DNA from: Acidobacteriota bacterium
Lineage (GTDB): Bacteria; Acidobacteriota; Blastocatellia; Pyrinomonadales; Pyrinomonadaceae
Length of the DNA: 64,000 nt
Direction of reading: 5' to 3'
NCBI GenBank assembly: GCA_019639235.1
Contig: JAHBSG010000014.1
Location: 40,566-104,565, forward strand
Below the pieces are notes generated by a model. It did no database searches. It was given only the letters and a program-made list of their open reading frames with translations, and was not told the DNA's origin. Position 1 is the stretch's first letter. Each line of letters opens with the position of its first letter. Below, one piece after another: positions 62,516-64,000 of this stretch. The translations under genes were made by a program, and so were the position numbers.

Positions 62516-64000
62516 TCATAGAGCCTCGGCCGCTGCCCGTAGGCCATGAAAAAACGCTTCTTCGAACAAAGCGAGGCCGCTAAGGTCTGTGTGGGCAAAG
62601 TGTATATTGCGGTGGGGCCGCATCGCTTTCTGCCGCTCGCCGCCCCAGATGAAGCCCGTCCGCGGGCTGATCATCGCGTGGCCCCATCGCATTATATCTA
62701 GCCTTTCGGTCAGCTCCCGGATCTCCGGGTGCGCCCGCCCGATGTCGGTGAGCGCAACCTCGGCAAGCTCGCGCCACTCGTAGTTGAACAGCTTCGTCCG
62801 GCCATCTGATTCGTGACACATCGGGTAGTAATATGTCCAAACGCTAGGGCCGTAGTCGATGCCCTTTTGGTGGGTCGCATTTACATAGCCGAGCGACGGG
62901 CTTTCGTAAAGCACGTTGTCCCAGGCGAGCGGAAAATCGCGGGCGAACCGAGGCCGCGGCCTGTCTTTCAAATGCAGGTTGGCGACGAACCACGAGTTAC
63001 TGTAGAAGGAAGAAGCGTCGAACGGCTGGTCTTCGCTGAAGCCGCGAATGACGAAAGGTGCCGTAAAGACCGGCGAGGCAAAGATCACCTTATCGCAGCG
63101 AAAGCCGCGGAGTTCGCCATCCACTAAGCAGATGACCTCGGCACCGCTATCACCCGGAACGATCGAAACGACCGCGTGCGAGGGCCGCAAATTCTCGCGC
63201 ACCCGTTCGGCCATGTGCCGGACAAAACGCCCATTCCCCTCGGGAAACGTTATGAAGGGCTGCGATTCCTCGCCACTCTTCCGCACCCGCGAACAAAAGT
63301 AAAATAGCCCTGCCCACGCTGACGTCTCTTCAAGCTTAAGCCCATAATCATCACGGCAAGCGTAATCGCAATACCAGAAGAGCCTTTCCGAGGTAAAGCC
63401 TTCCCGCCGGAGCCATTCGCCGAACGATATCTCGTCTAGCGCAACCACCTCGGCGTCATCCGACCCGAGTGCAGCGGGCACGACGAAGGCACGCCGTCCG
63501 CTCGAGTCGCGCCAATTGACCCAGGCGTTCGTCTTTTCTTCGAACGCGGCAAGCTCGCGTTTGTCCGCCTCGCTTTCGCCGACGTGAAGGTAAAGCCCCG
63601 GAAACCATCTGCCCTTAAAAAAGACGCGCTCTTCCGGCTCACGGCAGAGGTATTGCTCCTTAATGATCAGGTCACCCTCGCCGCTCCGACCTTCGGCAAG
63701 CGACATCTCATCAAGCAGCTCTATCAACTCCGTATTCTCGCGGAACGGCACCGGAAGATAATGCGCTCCCCATGGATATCCGACCGGCGAGCCTTCGCCT
63801 GAACGCGACGTCCCGCCCGCTTCCTTTTCAAGCTCGAGCACTACGAAGTCGTTCATGCCCTTTCGCTTCAACTGCCAGGCCGCCGCAAGTCCCGCAACGC
63901 CCGCACCGACGATCGCCACGCGCACCCGCTGCCACTTATCCGCCGCGACCTCGAACGTGCGGCCCTCGCGCAACACATGCCCGAGCCGCCAATTGGCACC
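62516..64000 (-). CDS. FAD-dependent amine oxidoreductase, N-terminus outside window
   Basis: The frame stays open to the right edge, so the 5' end is missing; 494 residues are visible. The FAD-binding motif VAIVGAGVAGLAAAWQLKRK appears at about visible residues 28-47, then ELEKEAGGTSRSGE. The upstream segment (NWRLGHVLREGRTFEV) suggests that the full protein has a Tat-type leader or linker, as in relatives. Flavin amine oxidase/protoporphyrinogen-oxidase-like fold; PWGAHYLPVP and GERQKAMRPHRNIHFAHTD are subgroup features. The substrate is unknown. A start at 63976 (TTG) is not accepted because the frame continues. Confidence 0.85.
   Translation of the reverse strand, partial: GANWRLGHVLREGRTFEVAADKWQRVRVAIVGAGVAGLAAAWQLKRKGMNDFVVLELEKEAGGTSRSGEGSPVGYPWGAHYLPVPFRENTELIELLDEMSLAEGRSGEGDLIIKEQYLCREPEERVFFKGRWFPGLYLHVGESEADKRELAAFEEKTNAWVNWRDSSGRRAFVVPAALGSDDAEVVALDEISFGEWLRREGFTSERLFWYCDYACRDDYGLKLEETSAWAGLFYFCSRVRKSGEESQPFITFPEGNGRFVRHMAERVRENLRPSHAVVSIVPGDSGAEVICLVDGELRGFRCDKVIFASPVFTAPFVIRGFSEDQPFDASSFYSNSWFVANLHLKDRPRPRFARDFPLAWDNVLYESPSLGYVNATHQKGIDYGPSVWTYYYPMCHESDGRTKLFNYEWRELAEVALTDIGRAHPEIRELTERLDIMRWGHAMISPRTGFIWGGERQKAMRPHRNIHFAHTDLSGLALFEEAFFHGLRAAAEAL

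Overview
The window is a stretch of a bacterial chromosome of about 58-60% GC (my estimate by eye). It most resembles Acidobacteriota, class Blastocatellia (Pyrinomonas-like). The evidence is a 1376-residue Oar-type TonB-dependent receptor with an N-terminal carboxypeptidase-regulatory-like domain, a secreted protein with six DYDGDG (FG-GAP/VCBS) repeats, many secreted proteins with cleavage sites ending in AQ or GQ, a pilB-pilT-pilC set, and small conserved membrane proteins of that lineage. This assignment is inference; there is no rRNA in the window.

Layout. 0-7.2 kb: end of a DUF389 membrane protein, a secreted TPR protein, then a type IV pilus motor operon (pilB, a very basic exported protein, pilT, pilC) behind a good sigma70-type promoter. 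7.2-16.8 kb: housekeeping genes (riboflavin synthase, TM2 protein, YpfJ-like and M48 metalloproteases, HU, an M50 site-2 protease, YacG, an MFS transporter) and a 7-bp tandem repeat. 16.8-21.5 kb: pstSCAB-phoU behind three TGTTA(A/C) repeats at exact 11-bp spacing, a likely Pho box. 21.6 kb: an unlisted 49-residue membrane peptide gene. 22-30.4 kb: a minus-strand export/surface cluster (beta-propeller-like protein, TonB-dependent receptor, parvulin-like chaperone, FG-GAP protein). 30.8-34 kb: nadA with a one-cluster ferredoxin, a secreted protein with two YbaY/YscW-like domains, and a papain-like cysteine protease. 35.1-39.1 kb: a tightly packed unit of CBS, Hsp20, TonB-C and Lon genes.

41.2-46.5 kb: tRNA-Asn is followed by a lower-GC island (about 40-50% GC in lines I counted, against about 60% outside). 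It holds a Ser/Thr kinase fused through a coiled coil to a J domain, a leucine-rich-repeat protein and a WD40-like propeller protein, then a frameshifted gene and palindromic repeats. This is the best candidate for an undescribed system: a catalytic kinase with its own Hsp70-recruiting module and two partner-binding scaffolds.

46.5-64 kb: gyrB and recF, a TlpA-like thioredoxin, tRNA-Ser, a TetR regulator with a near-perfect FadR-type operator in its leader followed by an acyl-CoA synthetase, a polysaccharide group (OPX export protein, membrane NDP-sugar 4,6-dehydratase, GalE), an aminotransferase, a double-PDZ protein, a lipoprotein, a polytopic membrane protein, a HicAB-like pair whose toxin lacks the expected histidine, and a truncated FAD-dependent amine oxidoreductase.
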